From contig JAJEFE010000120.1 in NCBI GenBank assembly GCA_022820625.1, positions 1 to 40,220 on the forward strand: a stretch of 40,220 nucleotides of DNA, written 5' to 3'. This stretch comes from Gammaproteobacteria bacterium (GTDB lineage Bacteria; Pseudomonadota; Gammaproteobacteria; Steroidobacterales; Rariloculaceae). Below are positions 1-7,494 of the stretch, one piece after another; positions within the stretch are counted from its first letter, which is position 1, and the number at the start of each line of letters is the position of its first letter. Position numbers and translations under genes: made by a program. The notes beneath the pieces were generated by a model. That model did no database searches and was not told the origin of the DNA. It saw only the letters and a list, made by a program, of their open reading frames with translations.

Positions 1-238
1 CCAGATCAATATCGACGGCATCGTTTCCCGGGTCGGCACCACCATGTCCGCACCGACGGTCGGCTACTTCCAGTGGATGCTGCTGCGCGAGGACTACTTC
101 CAGAAGATGCGCGAGCTCGACCAGAAGGGAACGCTGAAGGATTTCCACGACCGGGTCTACACCATCGGCTTCCTGCCGATCGTGCTGGTCCGCGAGGAAA
201 TGTTCCACGATCTCGAGCAGGAGTTTGGCAGCACCTAG
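1..238 (+). CDS. DUF885 family protein, C-terminal fragment
   Basis: The gene enters from the left edge; only the last 78 codons are present, reading in frame from base 2 to the TAG at 236-238. The visible tail runs from a segment beginning INIDGIVSRVGTT through a helix with YFQWMLLREDYFQKM and ends with LKDFHDRVYTIGFLPIVLV. That pattern (a Lys/Arg-rich helix, then 'DFHDxVxxxGxLPxxxL') is the usual C-terminus of DUF885 proteins, a putative metallopeptidase-like family. The active-site part lies outside the window, so activity cannot be judged. Two more DUF885 genes follow in the window (15162 and 23697), so this would be the third member within 26 kb. The next gene begins 74 bases downstream with its own ribosome binding site. 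Confidence 0.7.
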   Translation, partial: QINIDGIVSRVGTTMSAPTVGYFQWMLLREDYFQKMRELDQKGTLKDFHDRVYTIGFLPIVLVREEMFHDLEQEFGST

Positions 239-311
239 CGGGTTTCGACACGGTGGCCCGGACCGTATGCCCGATCGGCGCCCGATTGCACTACAAGAGG
301 AATTTTGTTCC

Positions 312-2462
312 GTGCGAATCCGAAGAGGCATTCGATTGGTGAGGCCGTCTCCGCGCCGCCTGTTGCCGTTGCTCGCCACCCTGTTGGCGAGCGTGCCGGC
401 ACTGGCGGATGAAGAGGACGGACGGCCGCAGCGCGTGGGTTCCGCGCCACCGACGATCCTTGTGACCGCCCCGATGCTGGAGCGGGGCGAGGCGATTTAC
501 GAAACCTCCTGCACTGCCTGCCATGCCGCCGACGGCGCCGGCATTGCCGTGGCCGGGCAGGACCCGGAATTGACGCCGCCCGACCTGGGGGACCCGGCTC
601 TCATGTGGGTGCGTTCGGACATGGATTTCGCAAACGTCATCCAGCACGGCGGATTACGGAAGCCGCCGTATCCGGACATTCGGGGCGACGACCTCGTCGC
701 CCTGGTCGCCTGGACCCGCAGCCTGAGCTGGCCCGGGGTCGAGAGCGTCGATCTGCAGCTCCTGGCACAGGGCACGGTCGAGGATTTCGCGCCGGTCACC
801 CGGGCCATGCTCGAAGATCCGCCCGACGGCGACTGGCTGATGTTTCGCCGCACCTACGACGGCTGGGCCCACAGTCCGCTCGACCAGGTGAACCGGGACA
901 ACGTGGGCGAACTGCGCCTGGCCTGGTCCCGCGCGGGGGAGCCGGGCGGCCAGTACACGACGCCTCTGGTGGTCGCAGGCACCCTGTACGTGCAATACCC
1001 GGGCGACGTCATCCAGGCGCTCGATGCGGCCAGCGGCCGCCTGATCTGGGAATACCGGCGCCAGCGCCAGGACGACAGGCGTTCGCGCAACCGCCGCAAC
1101 CTGGCGATTTACGGGCACCGCCTGTTTCACCTGACGGACGACCTCCATCTCATCGCACTCGATGCGCGCACCGGCGCACTCCTCTGGGAAACCGAGGAAC
1201 CGGCCGGCGTTGGCGGAATCGGGCACATGGGCGGCCCGATGGTGGCCGCGGGCATCGTCGTCAGCGGTCGTTCCTGTTCGGCGCGCGGCGGCCCCGAAAG
1301 CTGTTACCTGGCGGGGCACGACCCCGAAACCGGCCGCGAGCTGTGGCGTCGGCGGACCATCCCGAGACCCGGCGAACCGGGCGACGAAAGCTGGGGCGAC
1401 CTGCCCGACGAGATGCGCTGGCATGTGGGAAGCTGGGCCAGCGTACCGAGCTACGATCCGGAACTCGGGCTCCTGTATTGGGGCACCTCGGTACCGCAGC
1501 CGTCGCTGGAGCATCTGCGCGGCACCGCGGGGCACGATGTGCTGTATTCCAACAGCACCCTGGCGACGGATCCTGCCACCGGCGACGTGGTCTGGTACTA
1601 CCAGCACTTGCCGCGCGACAACTGGGACCTGGACCATGTTTTCGAACGCTACCTCATCGACGTGGCCGTGGCGCCGGACCCCACCGAGGTACCGTGGATC
1701 AACCCCCGAGTCACGCCCGGCGAGCGCAGGCAGGTAGTGACCGGTATTCCCGGCAAGACGGGTATCGTCTACACGCTCGACCGGACAACCGGAGAATTCC
1801 TCTGGGCCCGGGAAACGCTGCACCAGAACGTCATCGCCTCCATCGACGGCAGCGGCGAGGTGCACATCGACGAAGACATGGTCGTCGGCCCGTTCGAGCA
1901 GATCCTGGTCTGTCCGTCGCTCGGCGGCGGGAAAAACTGGCCGGCGGGGTCGTACAGCCCGCGCACCGGCCTGATGTACCAGCCGCAACAGAACCTGTGC
2001 CACCTGCAGACCGGCTACACCGATACGCCCACGGCCGAGGACGGCTATGCGATCAACTGGCTGATCGTCGAGGACCCGGCGGTGACCGGCGACCCGTACC
2101 CGGTCGGGCGCATCGACGCCGTCGACATCTCCACCGGGCGGCAGGCCTGGCGGCACGAGCAGCGTGCCGCGGTGCTCGGCACGGCCGTATCGACGGCGGG
2201 TGGCCTGCTGTTCACCGGCGACATCGATCAGCGCTTCATGGCGCTCGACGACAGCACGGGCGAATTGCTCTGGGAGACAACCGTCAGCGCGCCGGTCTCG
2301 GGCAGCGCCGTGTCCTACGCGGTCGGCGGGCGCCAGTACATCGCGGTCGCCGTCGGCGGCGGCACGGCATCGCCCGAGCGCCGCGCCCTGTCCATTCACA
2401 CCGAACTGAATCCGCCGCGCGACAGCCCGGCGCTGTTCGTATTCGCGTTGCCGGTACGCTAG
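312..2462 (+). CDS. exported cytochrome c / PQQ-dependent dehydrogenase
   Basis: Periplasmic quinoprotein expected to oxidise an alcohol or similar substrate with pyrroloquinoline quinone and pass electrons through an attached heme c. The GTG at 312 was chosen because AAGAGG lies at 295-300 and a signal peptide follows directly (Arg-rich start, LLPLLATLLA, cleavage near ALA-DEE at about residue 32). A single CTACH heme site is at residues 67-71. The remaining 600 or so residues form a beta-propeller with at least seven tryptophan-docking repeats of the type D-x-x-x-G-x-x-x-W (for example SGRLIWEY, TGEFLWAR, TGELLWET). The heme domain is N-terminal, the reverse of classical quinohemoprotein alcohol dehydrogenases, and no vicinal Cys-Cys pair is present. 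The substrate cannot be read from sequence. Confidence 0.85.
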   Translation: MRIRRGIRLVRPSPRRLLPLLATLLASVPALADEEDGRPQRVGSAPPTILVTAPMLERGEAIYETSCTACHAADGAGIAVAGQDPELTPPDLGDPALMWVRSDMDFANVIQHGGLRKPPYPDIRGDDLVALVAWTRSLSWPGVESVDLQLLAQGTVEDFAPVTRAMLEDPPDGDWLMFRRTYDGWAHSPLDQVNRDNVGELRLAWSRAGEPGGQYTTPLVVAGTLYVQYPGDVIQALDAASGRLIWEYRRQRQDDRRSRNRRNLAIYGHRLFHLTDDLHLIALDARTGALLWETEEPAGVGGIGHMGGPMVAAGIVVSGRSCSARGGPESCYLAGHDPETGRELWRRRTIPRPGEPGDESWGDLPDEMRWHVGSWASVPSYDPELGLLYWGTSVPQPSLEHLRGTAGHDVLYSNSTLATDPATGDVVWYYQHLPRDNWDLDHVFERYLIDVAVAPDPTEVPWINPRVTPGERRQVVTGIPGKTGIVYTLDRTTGEFLWARETLHQNVIASIDGSGEVHIDEDMVVGPFEQILVCPSLGGGKNWPAGSYSPRTGLMYQPQQNLCHLQTGYTDTPTAEDGYAINWLIVEDPAVTGDPYPVGRIDAVDISTGRQAWRHEQRAAVLGTAVSTAGGLLFTGDIDQRFMALDDSTGELLWETTVSAPVSGSAVSYAVGGRQYIAVAVGGGTASPERRALSIHTELNPPRDSPALFVFALPVR

Positions 2463-2529
2463 CAGCCCGTGGCAAAAGTCCCGCGGCATGGGCCGTACCG
2501 GCTGGCCGAAGACGGCCGATAGACCGGCG

Positions 2530-3489
2530 ATGGCGCATTCGTCCAGGCATGCGTCAAACTGGGGTTGGCGGCGTTACTGGCGCGAGAACCGCCTGGCTGC
2601 GTGCGTACCCGAAAATCCGGATTCCGCCGCGGCCATAGAAACGTACTGGAGCCGGATCTTTGCGCAGTTCCCCGCGGGCAACCGCGTGCTGGATATAGCC
2701 ACCGGCAACGGCGTGCTGCTGGTCTGGGGCGCGAGAACCGCGCGGGCGGCAGGACGCGAGTTGACGTTGACCGGCATCGATCTTGCGGATATAGACCCGG
2801 CTCGCTTCCTGCCGGAGCACCGGGCCGACCTGGCGGCAGTGCGATTCATCGGAAAAACGGCGGCGGAGTCATTGCCGTTTGCCGACGGCAGCTTCGACGC
2901 GGTGGTCTCGCAATACGGTCTGGAATATGCGGATCTCGAACCCGCCCTGAGCGAAGCCGCGCGTGTGCTGGCGCCGAGCGGCCGACTGCACTGGCTGGCG
3001 CACGGCGCCGGCAGCATCGTGGTTGCCCAGGCGCGTGCCAAACTGGTGGATATCGCCCTGTTGCTGAGCTCGAAAGGTCCCTTTGCCGCGATGCGAGCAT
3101 ACGTCAAGGCCCGTGTTCGCAAGCGCAAGGTGAGTCGCGCGACGCGCGAACTCACCGAGGCCCTGCGCAGGGCGGAATCGCACTGCGCTGCCAAACCGCC
3201 TGCCACCCTGGTGCACCAGCTTTGTGGCGGCATCCTCGAGACGGCCAATCAATTCGAAAGGTACCGCCCCGCCGACGTCGATGATTGGCTCAACGAAAAC
3301 CTCAAACGCCTGCGCGGCGAACGGCAGCGGGTCCGGGATCTGCTGTCAGCGTGCCTCTCCAGACGTCGTCTCGCACGAGTGGAGCAGACTCTGCGTGCGG
3401 AACCCTGGTCGGGCGCCGAGTTTTCCTCGTTCGACGTGGGCGCCACGGGCGACTCCGTCGGACAACTCATTCAAGCCGTCAGGCTCTGA
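2530..3489 (+). CDS. class I SAM-dependent methyltransferase
   Basis: Cytosolic methyltransferase of the Rossmann (class I) fold, 319 residues. Motif I VLDIATGNGV is at residues 53-62, followed by the acidic ribose-binding strand end (GIDLAD) and a motif with AESLPFADGSFDAVVSQYGL typical of Methyltransf_11 enzymes of the UbiE type. The C-terminal 120 residues are basic and helical (KARVRKRKVSR) with no recognisable domain. The ATG at 2530 is preferred because the conserved part starts soon after it; an upstream in-frame ATG at 2488 would add 14 residues with no homology signal, and neither has a strong ribosome binding site. Small-molecule substrate unknown. It follows the PQQ dehydrogenase by 67 bases and could be cotranscribed with it. 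Confidence 0.75.
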   Translation: MAHSSRHASNWGWRRYWRENRLAACVPENPDSAAAIETYWSRIFAQFPAGNRVLDIATGNGVLLVWGARTARAAGRELTLTGIDLADIDPARFLPEHRADLAAVRFIGKTAAESLPFADGSFDAVVSQYGLEYADLEPALSEAARVLAPSGRLHWLAHGAGSIVVAQARAKLVDIALLLSSKGPFAAMRAYVKARVRKRKVSRATRELTEALRRAESHCAAKPPATLVHQLCGGILETANQFERYRPADVDDWLNENLKRLRGERQRVRDLLSACLSRRRLARVEQTLRAEPWSGAEFSSFDVGATGDSVGQLIQAVRL

Positions 3490-3535
3490 GCCTCAGCCCG
3501 TCAAAGCGCCGCTCGTGGCGATGCAGTTGGAGCAT

Positions 3536-3574
3536 TTGCAATTTTTGACTCACATTGCACACAATTGTTCGCAC
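3536..3574 (+). promoter_or_regulatory. putative promoter with 18-bp operator dyad (site 1)
   Basis: The 190-base gap between the methyltransferase and the SDR holds a dyad TGCACACAATTGTTCGCA at 3556-3573, whose halves read TGCACACAA and (reverse) TGCGAACAA. It overlaps a possible sigma70 promoter: TTGCAA at 3536-3541, an 18-base spacer, then CACAAT at 3560-3565. The reverse complement of the dyad matches the site at 12089-12106 at 16 of 18 positions, and the same -35/18/-10 arrangement is found there. The dyad covers the -10 box, the expected position for a repressor. The regulator is not encoded in the window. Confidence 0.5.
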
Positions 3575-3680
3575 TCCGATGGCTGGTTCGGACCATGCAT
3601 CCGGCGATCGGAATGTCGGTCACCGGCCGGTGCCGAGACCGTCGGCTACCAGGGCCTGTTAATGCTGTTCGAGGCGGTGC

Positions 3681-4448
3681 GTGTACGACCTTTCGGGAAA
3701 GACGATTCTTGTGACGGGAGCATCGAAGGGTATCGGCGCCGAGATCGCTCGTACGCTAGGGGGCGCCGGGGCCCACGTCATAGCCCACTACCACAGCGAC
3801 CGCAGCGGAGCGATGAGTGCCTGCGGAGCAATCCGCGACGCCAGGAAGCTCCTGCTCGAGGCCGATTTCTCGAAACTCGACGACGTGGAATCGCTCTGGG
3901 ATGCGGCGTCCGGCTGGCGCGGCCGGGTTGACGCCGTTATCAACAATGCCGCCATCATGACGTGGAATGGCGGTATCGATCAGCCGCTCGCATCCTGGGA
4001 CGAAACCTGGCAGCGGACACTGCACATCAACGTGCTGGCGCCGGCGCGGCTGATGCGGCGCGCCGTCAAACACTTCACCGCACGCGGCGGTGGAATCATC
4101 GTGACGATTTCCAGCTGGACGGCCCAGAAGGGCGTGACCAATCCCGACAACATTGCCTACGGCGCATCGAAGGCAGCAATACACAATGCCACCCAGACCA
4201 TCGCCCGCGCGTATGCCCGCAAGGGCGTCCTCGCCTACGTCGTCGCGCCCGGGGTCGTGCGCACCCGGCTGTCGGAGCAGTTTGCCGCAACCCAGGGCGG
4301 GGAATCGGCGATCACGGAATCGCTGGCGATGAAGGAATGGGTCCCGCCGACGGAAATCGCCGAGATCGCCGCTTACCTGGCTTCGGGCCAGGTACGCCAC
4401 CTGTCGGGGGCAACGCTGGACGTCAACGGCGCCAGCTACATTCGATGA
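3681..4448 (+). CDS. SDR family NAD(P)-dependent oxidoreductase
   Basis: Classical short-chain dehydrogenase of 255 residues, cytosolic. Cofactor motif TGASKGIG is at residues 12-19, NNAA at 88-91, catalytic Ser in the ISSWT segment (144-145) and YGASK at 160-164, so Ser, Tyr and Lys are all present. The GTG at 3681 is supported by GAGGCG ten bases upstream and by the first beta strand beginning at residue 7. The basic region after the first strand is not diagnostic enough to choose NADP over NAD. The gene precedes the amino-acid ABC importer by 96 bases on the same strand, suggesting that its substrate derives from the imported compound. Expression probably starts at the operator-covered promoter at 3536-3565. 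Confidence 0.85.
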   Translation: MYDLSGKTILVTGASKGIGAEIARTLGGAGAHVIAHYHSDRSGAMSACGAIRDARKLLLEADFSKLDDVESLWDAASGWRGRVDAVINNAAIMTWNGGIDQPLASWDETWQRTLHINVLAPARLMRRAVKHFTARGGGIIVTISSWTAQKGVTNPDNIAYGASKAAIHNATQTIARAYARKGVLAYVVAPGVVRTRLSEQFAATQGGESAITESLAMKEWVPPTEIAEIAAYLASGQVRHLSGATLDVNGASYIR

Positions 4449-4455
4449 AAATTCT

Positions 4456-4501
4456 GGCACTGCGTCCAATCGATACGCAATAATCGGTTGGACGCGGCGC
4501 C
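4456..4501 (+). ncRNA. 5' leader hairpin, family member D
   Basis: Between the SDR stop and the binding-protein start, bases 4456-4474 pair with 4483-4501 with one mismatch and two G-U pairs, giving a 19-bp stem. The 8-base loop ACGCAATA is closed by GAT...ATC. The same tip, GAT-NCGSMAYN-ATC, occurs at 12039-12080, 34801-34847, 37241-37288 and 40035-40082, always pointing towards the downstream gene. It is not followed by a T run, so it does not look like an intrinsic terminator of the SDR. It lies 44 bases before the SBP start codon. Whether it acts as RNA (leader, attenuator, stability element) or as DNA (operator) is not decided by the sequence. Confidence 0.5.
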
Positions 4502-4544
4502 GGCCGCAGCTACCGGCATGGCCGCGGAAACCGGAGGTCAAACC

Positions 4545-5345
4545 ATGCGACGCGGAATCTTTCTGTTCACTGCCCTCATCATTGCCGGATTCGCGGCATC
4601 CGCCGGCGCCCGGACCCTGGACGAAATCATCGGCGACGGAACCATTCGAATCGGGGTCAATCCCAACTTCCCGCCGATGAGTTCGTTCGGGCTGACGAAC
4701 CAGCTCGAGGGATTCGATATCGACATCGGCAACAGGATCGCCGAAGCGATTGGCGTCGACGCCGAGTTCGTCGCCACCGAGACGGCGCAACGTGTGCCCT
4801 TCCTGGTCTCCAACCGCATCGATATCGCACTCGGGGCCCTGACCCGGACACCCGAGCGGTCCAAGCTCATCAGTTACACCGTTCCCCTGCATTCCGAATC
4901 CATGGGCGTCATCACCACGGACAGGATCGAAATATCGAGCTGGGTAGAACTCGACACGGAAGACATCACGCTGGTCAACATGAGGGGCAACCTGTCGGTC
5001 GAACTGCTCAGGGACCGGCTGCCCAATCCCTCGGTCCTGCTGGTCGACGGCAACGCCGACGCGATCCGCGCCATCGCCCAGGGCCGCGCCGACGCCCTGG
5101 TCGAGAACGTGGACTTCTTCATCAGGTTTACCGAGAACTACCGCAATGTGAACTGGCGGGTGCTGAACGATTCCATCTACGTGGCCTACTGCAGCATCGG
5201 CATCGGCAAGGGCAACAACGAGCTGCGCGATTTCCTGAACATCCTGCTGTACGACCTGCATTCGGCAGGCGTGATCGACGAACTCTGGGTCGAGTGGTAC
5301 GGAGCGCCGATGGCCGTGCCGATCGAACCGGATCCCTACTTCTGA
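4545..5345 (+). CDS. amino-acid ABC transporter substrate-binding protein (family 3)
   Basis: Periplasmic binding protein of the SBP_bac_3 family, 266 residues, which captures a polar amino acid or opine-like ligand for the permeases that follow. The ATG at 4545 is fixed by GGAGG at 4533-4537 and a clear signal peptide (MRRGIFLFTALIIAGFAASAGA, cut near residue 22). The mature start IGDGTIRIGVNPNFPPMSS and GFDIDIGNRIAEAIG are family hallmarks; ALTRTPERSKLISYT contains the Arg that normally holds the ligand carboxylate, and DGNADAIRAIAQGRADALV is the second-lobe ligand segment. First gene of a four-gene importer (SBP, permease, permease, ATPase). Exact ligand unknown. Confidence 0.9.
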   Translation: MRRGIFLFTALIIAGFAASAGARTLDEIIGDGTIRIGVNPNFPPMSSFGLTNQLEGFDIDIGNRIAEAIGVDAEFVATETAQRVPFLVSNRIDIALGALTRTPERSKLISYTVPLHSESMGVITTDRIEISSWVELDTEDITLVNMRGNLSVELLRDRLPNPSVLLVDGNADAIRAIAQGRADALVENVDFFIRFTENYRNVNWRVLNDSIYVAYCSIGIGKGNNELRDFLNILLYDLHSAGVIDELWVEWYGAPMAVPIEPDPYF

Positions 5346-5397
5346 GATTCATTGCTGCTGGACTGAAAGACCGGGTGAAACCGCCGCCGCCCGCACG

Positions 5398-6072
5398 ATG
5401 GATTACACGTTTCAGTTCTCGGTGGTTTTCAGGGAGTTGCCCTACCTGCTCGGCGGAGCGCTGGTAACGCTGCAGATCGCGTTCATCACCTTCTGGTGCG
5501 GCGCATTCATCGGGGTATTCGGCGCGGTCGCGAAAGTCTATGGCGGCCGCATCAGCCGCCGGGTGGCGTCCTCGTACGTGACCTTGTTCACCAACACGCC
5601 CGCGCTGGTGCAGATCTACCTGCTGTACTACGCCCTGCCCGACGCCGGCATTCTGCTCGGTTCCATGACCGCGGTGCTGATCGGTCTGACGCTCAACGCC
5701 GGCGCCTACCTGACGGAGATCCTGAGAGCCGGCGTCATCTCCGTGCGCCGGTCCGAAATCGATGCGGCAACGGCGCTGGGCATGTCGCTGATGCAGATCG
5801 TCGTCAACGTCATGCTCCCCCACATTGCCAGGACCATCTATGCGCCCCTGTCGAACTTCTTCATCTGGTTGGTGCTCGGCAGTTCGATGGCTGCAATCTT
5901 CGGCGTGGAAGAGTTGACGGGTCGGGCGATCAACATCAGCACCGCCAACCTGCGCACCATCGAGACGTTCCTGGTGGTTGCGGTCATCTATGTCGTCCTC
6001 ACCGTATTGGCCAGTGCCTCGCTCGCGCTGGTCGGGCGAGTGGCGTTCCGGGTGCGGGCAAGGGTGTTCTGA
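5398..6072 (+). CDS. polar amino-acid ABC transporter permease 1
   Basis: Inner-membrane subunit of the HisMQ/GlnP permease family, 224 residues with about five hydrophobic helices. The cytoplasmic coupling (EAA) loop is visible as EIDAATALGMSLMQIVVNVM followed by LPH. Upstream, TNTPALVQIYLLYYALP is the typical short motif of this family. It begins 53 bases after the binding protein; no strong Shine-Dalgarno is seen. Its TGA overlaps the ATG of the second permease by one base, so the two are translationally coupled and should form the heterodimeric pore. Confidence 0.9.
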   Translation: MDYTFQFSVVFRELPYLLGGALVTLQIAFITFWCGAFIGVFGAVAKVYGGRISRRVASSYVTLFTNTPALVQIYLLYYALPDAGILLGSMTAVLIGLTLNAGAYLTEILRAGVISVRRSEIDAATALGMSLMQIVVNVMLPHIARTIYAPLSNFFIWLVLGSSMAAIFGVEELTGRAINISTANLRTIETFLVVAVIYVVLTVLASASLALVGRVAFRVRARVF

Positions 6073-6752
6073 TGCTGGAACAGATCGCTGAACAAGTCCC
6101 GCTATTTTTCGGCTACTACAACGTGGTCTTTATCCTGCAGGCCGCGGGCCGCACCCTGGGGATGACGTTCGTCGGCTGTTCCGTCGGCTTCGTATTCGGA
6201 TTTCTGATCGCGGTGCTGCGCCAGTCCTCCCTGCCGATACTGTTCCTGCCCAGGTTGCTGGGTATTGCCTATGTCGAGACCTTCCGCCGCATTCCGTTTC
6301 TCGTCATCCTGTACATTGTCCTGTTCGTGATCGAACCCCTGATGCCGGGAACCTCGTTGTTCGGGATCGCCACCGTGTCGGTCTGCCTGCTGTCGACGGC
6401 ATTTCTGTCGGAAATCATCCGTTCGGGACTGGAGTCCGTGCCGCTGCCGCAGATCGAAGGCGCGAAAGCCCTGAACATGACCGGCTTGCAATCCCTGTTC
6501 ATGGTGATCCTGCCCCAATCATGGAAAGTCATCCTGCCGCCGGCGGCCGCATTCGTGGTCATGTTCATCAAGGACACGTCGCTGGCATCGCAGCTCGGAG
6601 TCATAGAAATGACTTTCGCCGGGGAAATGCTGGTGAACCGGGGGTTTTCCCCCGTACTGGGGTTCGGCGCCGTGCTGGTGTGCTATTTTGCGATGTCCTG
6701 GCCCCTCAGCCGACTGGCCATTCGCCTGGAAAAACGTCTTGAAGCATCTTGA
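6072..6752 (+). CDS. polar amino-acid ABC transporter permease 2
   Basis: Second inner-membrane permease of the importer, 226 residues. The family motif VETFRRIPFLVILYIVLFVI and the EAA loop (QIEGAKALNMTGLQSLFMVI, then LPQSWK) are both present. Start ATG at 6072 overlaps the preceding stop by one base, and the 3' end overlaps the ATPase start, so the transporter genes form one tight translational unit. About five membrane segments are predicted from hydrophobicity. Ligand is the same as for the binding protein and not determinable here. Confidence 0.9.
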   Translation: MLEQIAEQVPLFFGYYNVVFILQAAGRTLGMTFVGCSVGFVFGFLIAVLRQSSLPILFLPRLLGIAYVETFRRIPFLVILYIVLFVIEPLMPGTSLFGIATVSVCLLSTAFLSEIIRSGLESVPLPQIEGAKALNMTGLQSLFMVILPQSWKVILPPAAAFVVMFIKDTSLASQLGVIEMTFAGEMLVNRGFSPVLGFGAVLVCYFAMSWPLSRLAIRLEKRLEAS

Positions 6753-7476
6753 GATCAGAGGCCTGTTCAGTTCGTACGGCTCTACCCGGGTTCTGAGGGA
6801 CGTTTCCCTGGATGCGGACAAGGGCGAGGTCGTCAGCCTCATCGGCCCGTCAGGCTCGGGGAAGAGCACGTTGCTGAGAGTGCTTATCGGGCTGACCCCG
6901 CCGACCGCGGGTGAAGTCACGATCGCCGGCGAGAAAGTCGACTACCGAAACCGCAGGAGCGTGAAGGCGGTTCGCGACCGGATGTCGATCGTGTTCCAGC
7001 AGTACAACCTGTTTCAGAACATGACCGTGCTCCGCAACGTGACGGTTGCGCCGATCAAGATCAAGAAACGCCCGAGGGCCGAGGCGGAGAAAAACGCCAT
7101 GTCTTTGCTGAAACGGGTCGGCATGGCGGAAAAGAAGGACGCCTACCCGGACGAACTGTCAGGCGGCCAGCAGCAACGGGTGGCCATCGCCCGCGCACTG
7201 GCCACCAATCCCGACATCCTTCTGCTCGACGAGGTGACTTCGGCTCTCGACCCCGAACGGGTCAACGAGGTGCTCGATACGATTCGCGCCCTGACCAGCG
7301 AAGGCATCACGATGTTGATCGCGTCGCACGAAATGGCCTTCGTCCGGGAGGTTTCGACACGAATCGCCATGATGGACGAGGGCCGCATTGTCGAATGCGG
7401 ATCCCCCTCACGTGTCTTCGATTCACCGACGAAAGAGCGCACCCGGGACTTCGTTTCCAAGATCCTCAAGCACTGA
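6739..7476 (+). CDS. polar amino-acid ABC transporter ATP-binding protein
   Basis: ATPase that powers the amino-acid importer, about 245 residues, the normal length for GlnQ/HisP proteins. Walker A GPSGSGKST is at residues 36-44, the Q-loop is in VFQQYNLF, the ABC signature is LSGGQQQR, Walker B ILLLDEVTSALDPE, and the switch His is in IASHEMAF. The TTG at 6739 is inferred: it overlaps the end of permease 2 by 14 bases and gives the usual short lead (LKHLEIRGL) before the first strand. A longer reading from 6688 would add 17 residues that only shadow the permease. The gene ends 18 bases before the stop of the convergent flavin oxidoreductase. Confidence 0.9.
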   Translation: MKHLEIRGLFSSYGSTRVLRDVSLDADKGEVVSLIGPSGSGKSTLLRVLIGLTPPTAGEVTIAGEKVDYRNRRSVKAVRDRMSIVFQQYNLFQNMTVLRNVTVAPIKIKKRPRAEAEKNAMSLLKRVGMAEKKDAYPDELSGGQQQRVAIARALATNPDILLLDEVTSALDPERVNEVLDTIRALTSEGITMLIASHEMAFVREVSTRIAMMDEGRIVECGSPSRVFDSPTKERTRDFVSKILKH

Positions 7477-7494
7477 TCCGGCCGCGTGCAATGC

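Noticed and set aside
654..2489. Long open reading frame (611 codons) antisense to the PQQ dehydrogenase
   Set aside because: GC-rich coding DNA gives long antisense frames; the translation shows no domain, while the plus strand has a heme site and propeller repeats.
3575..3680. Member of the GAT-loop hairpin family in the SDR leader
   Set aside because: An inverted repeat (GGTC...GACC around ACCGGCCGGT) is present, but the conserved 8-base loop and its GAT/ATC closure are missing.
4455..4475. Sigma54-like TGGCAC before the amino-acid binding protein gene
   Set aside because: The required TTGC element at the fixed distance is absent; the bases belong to the hairpin stem.
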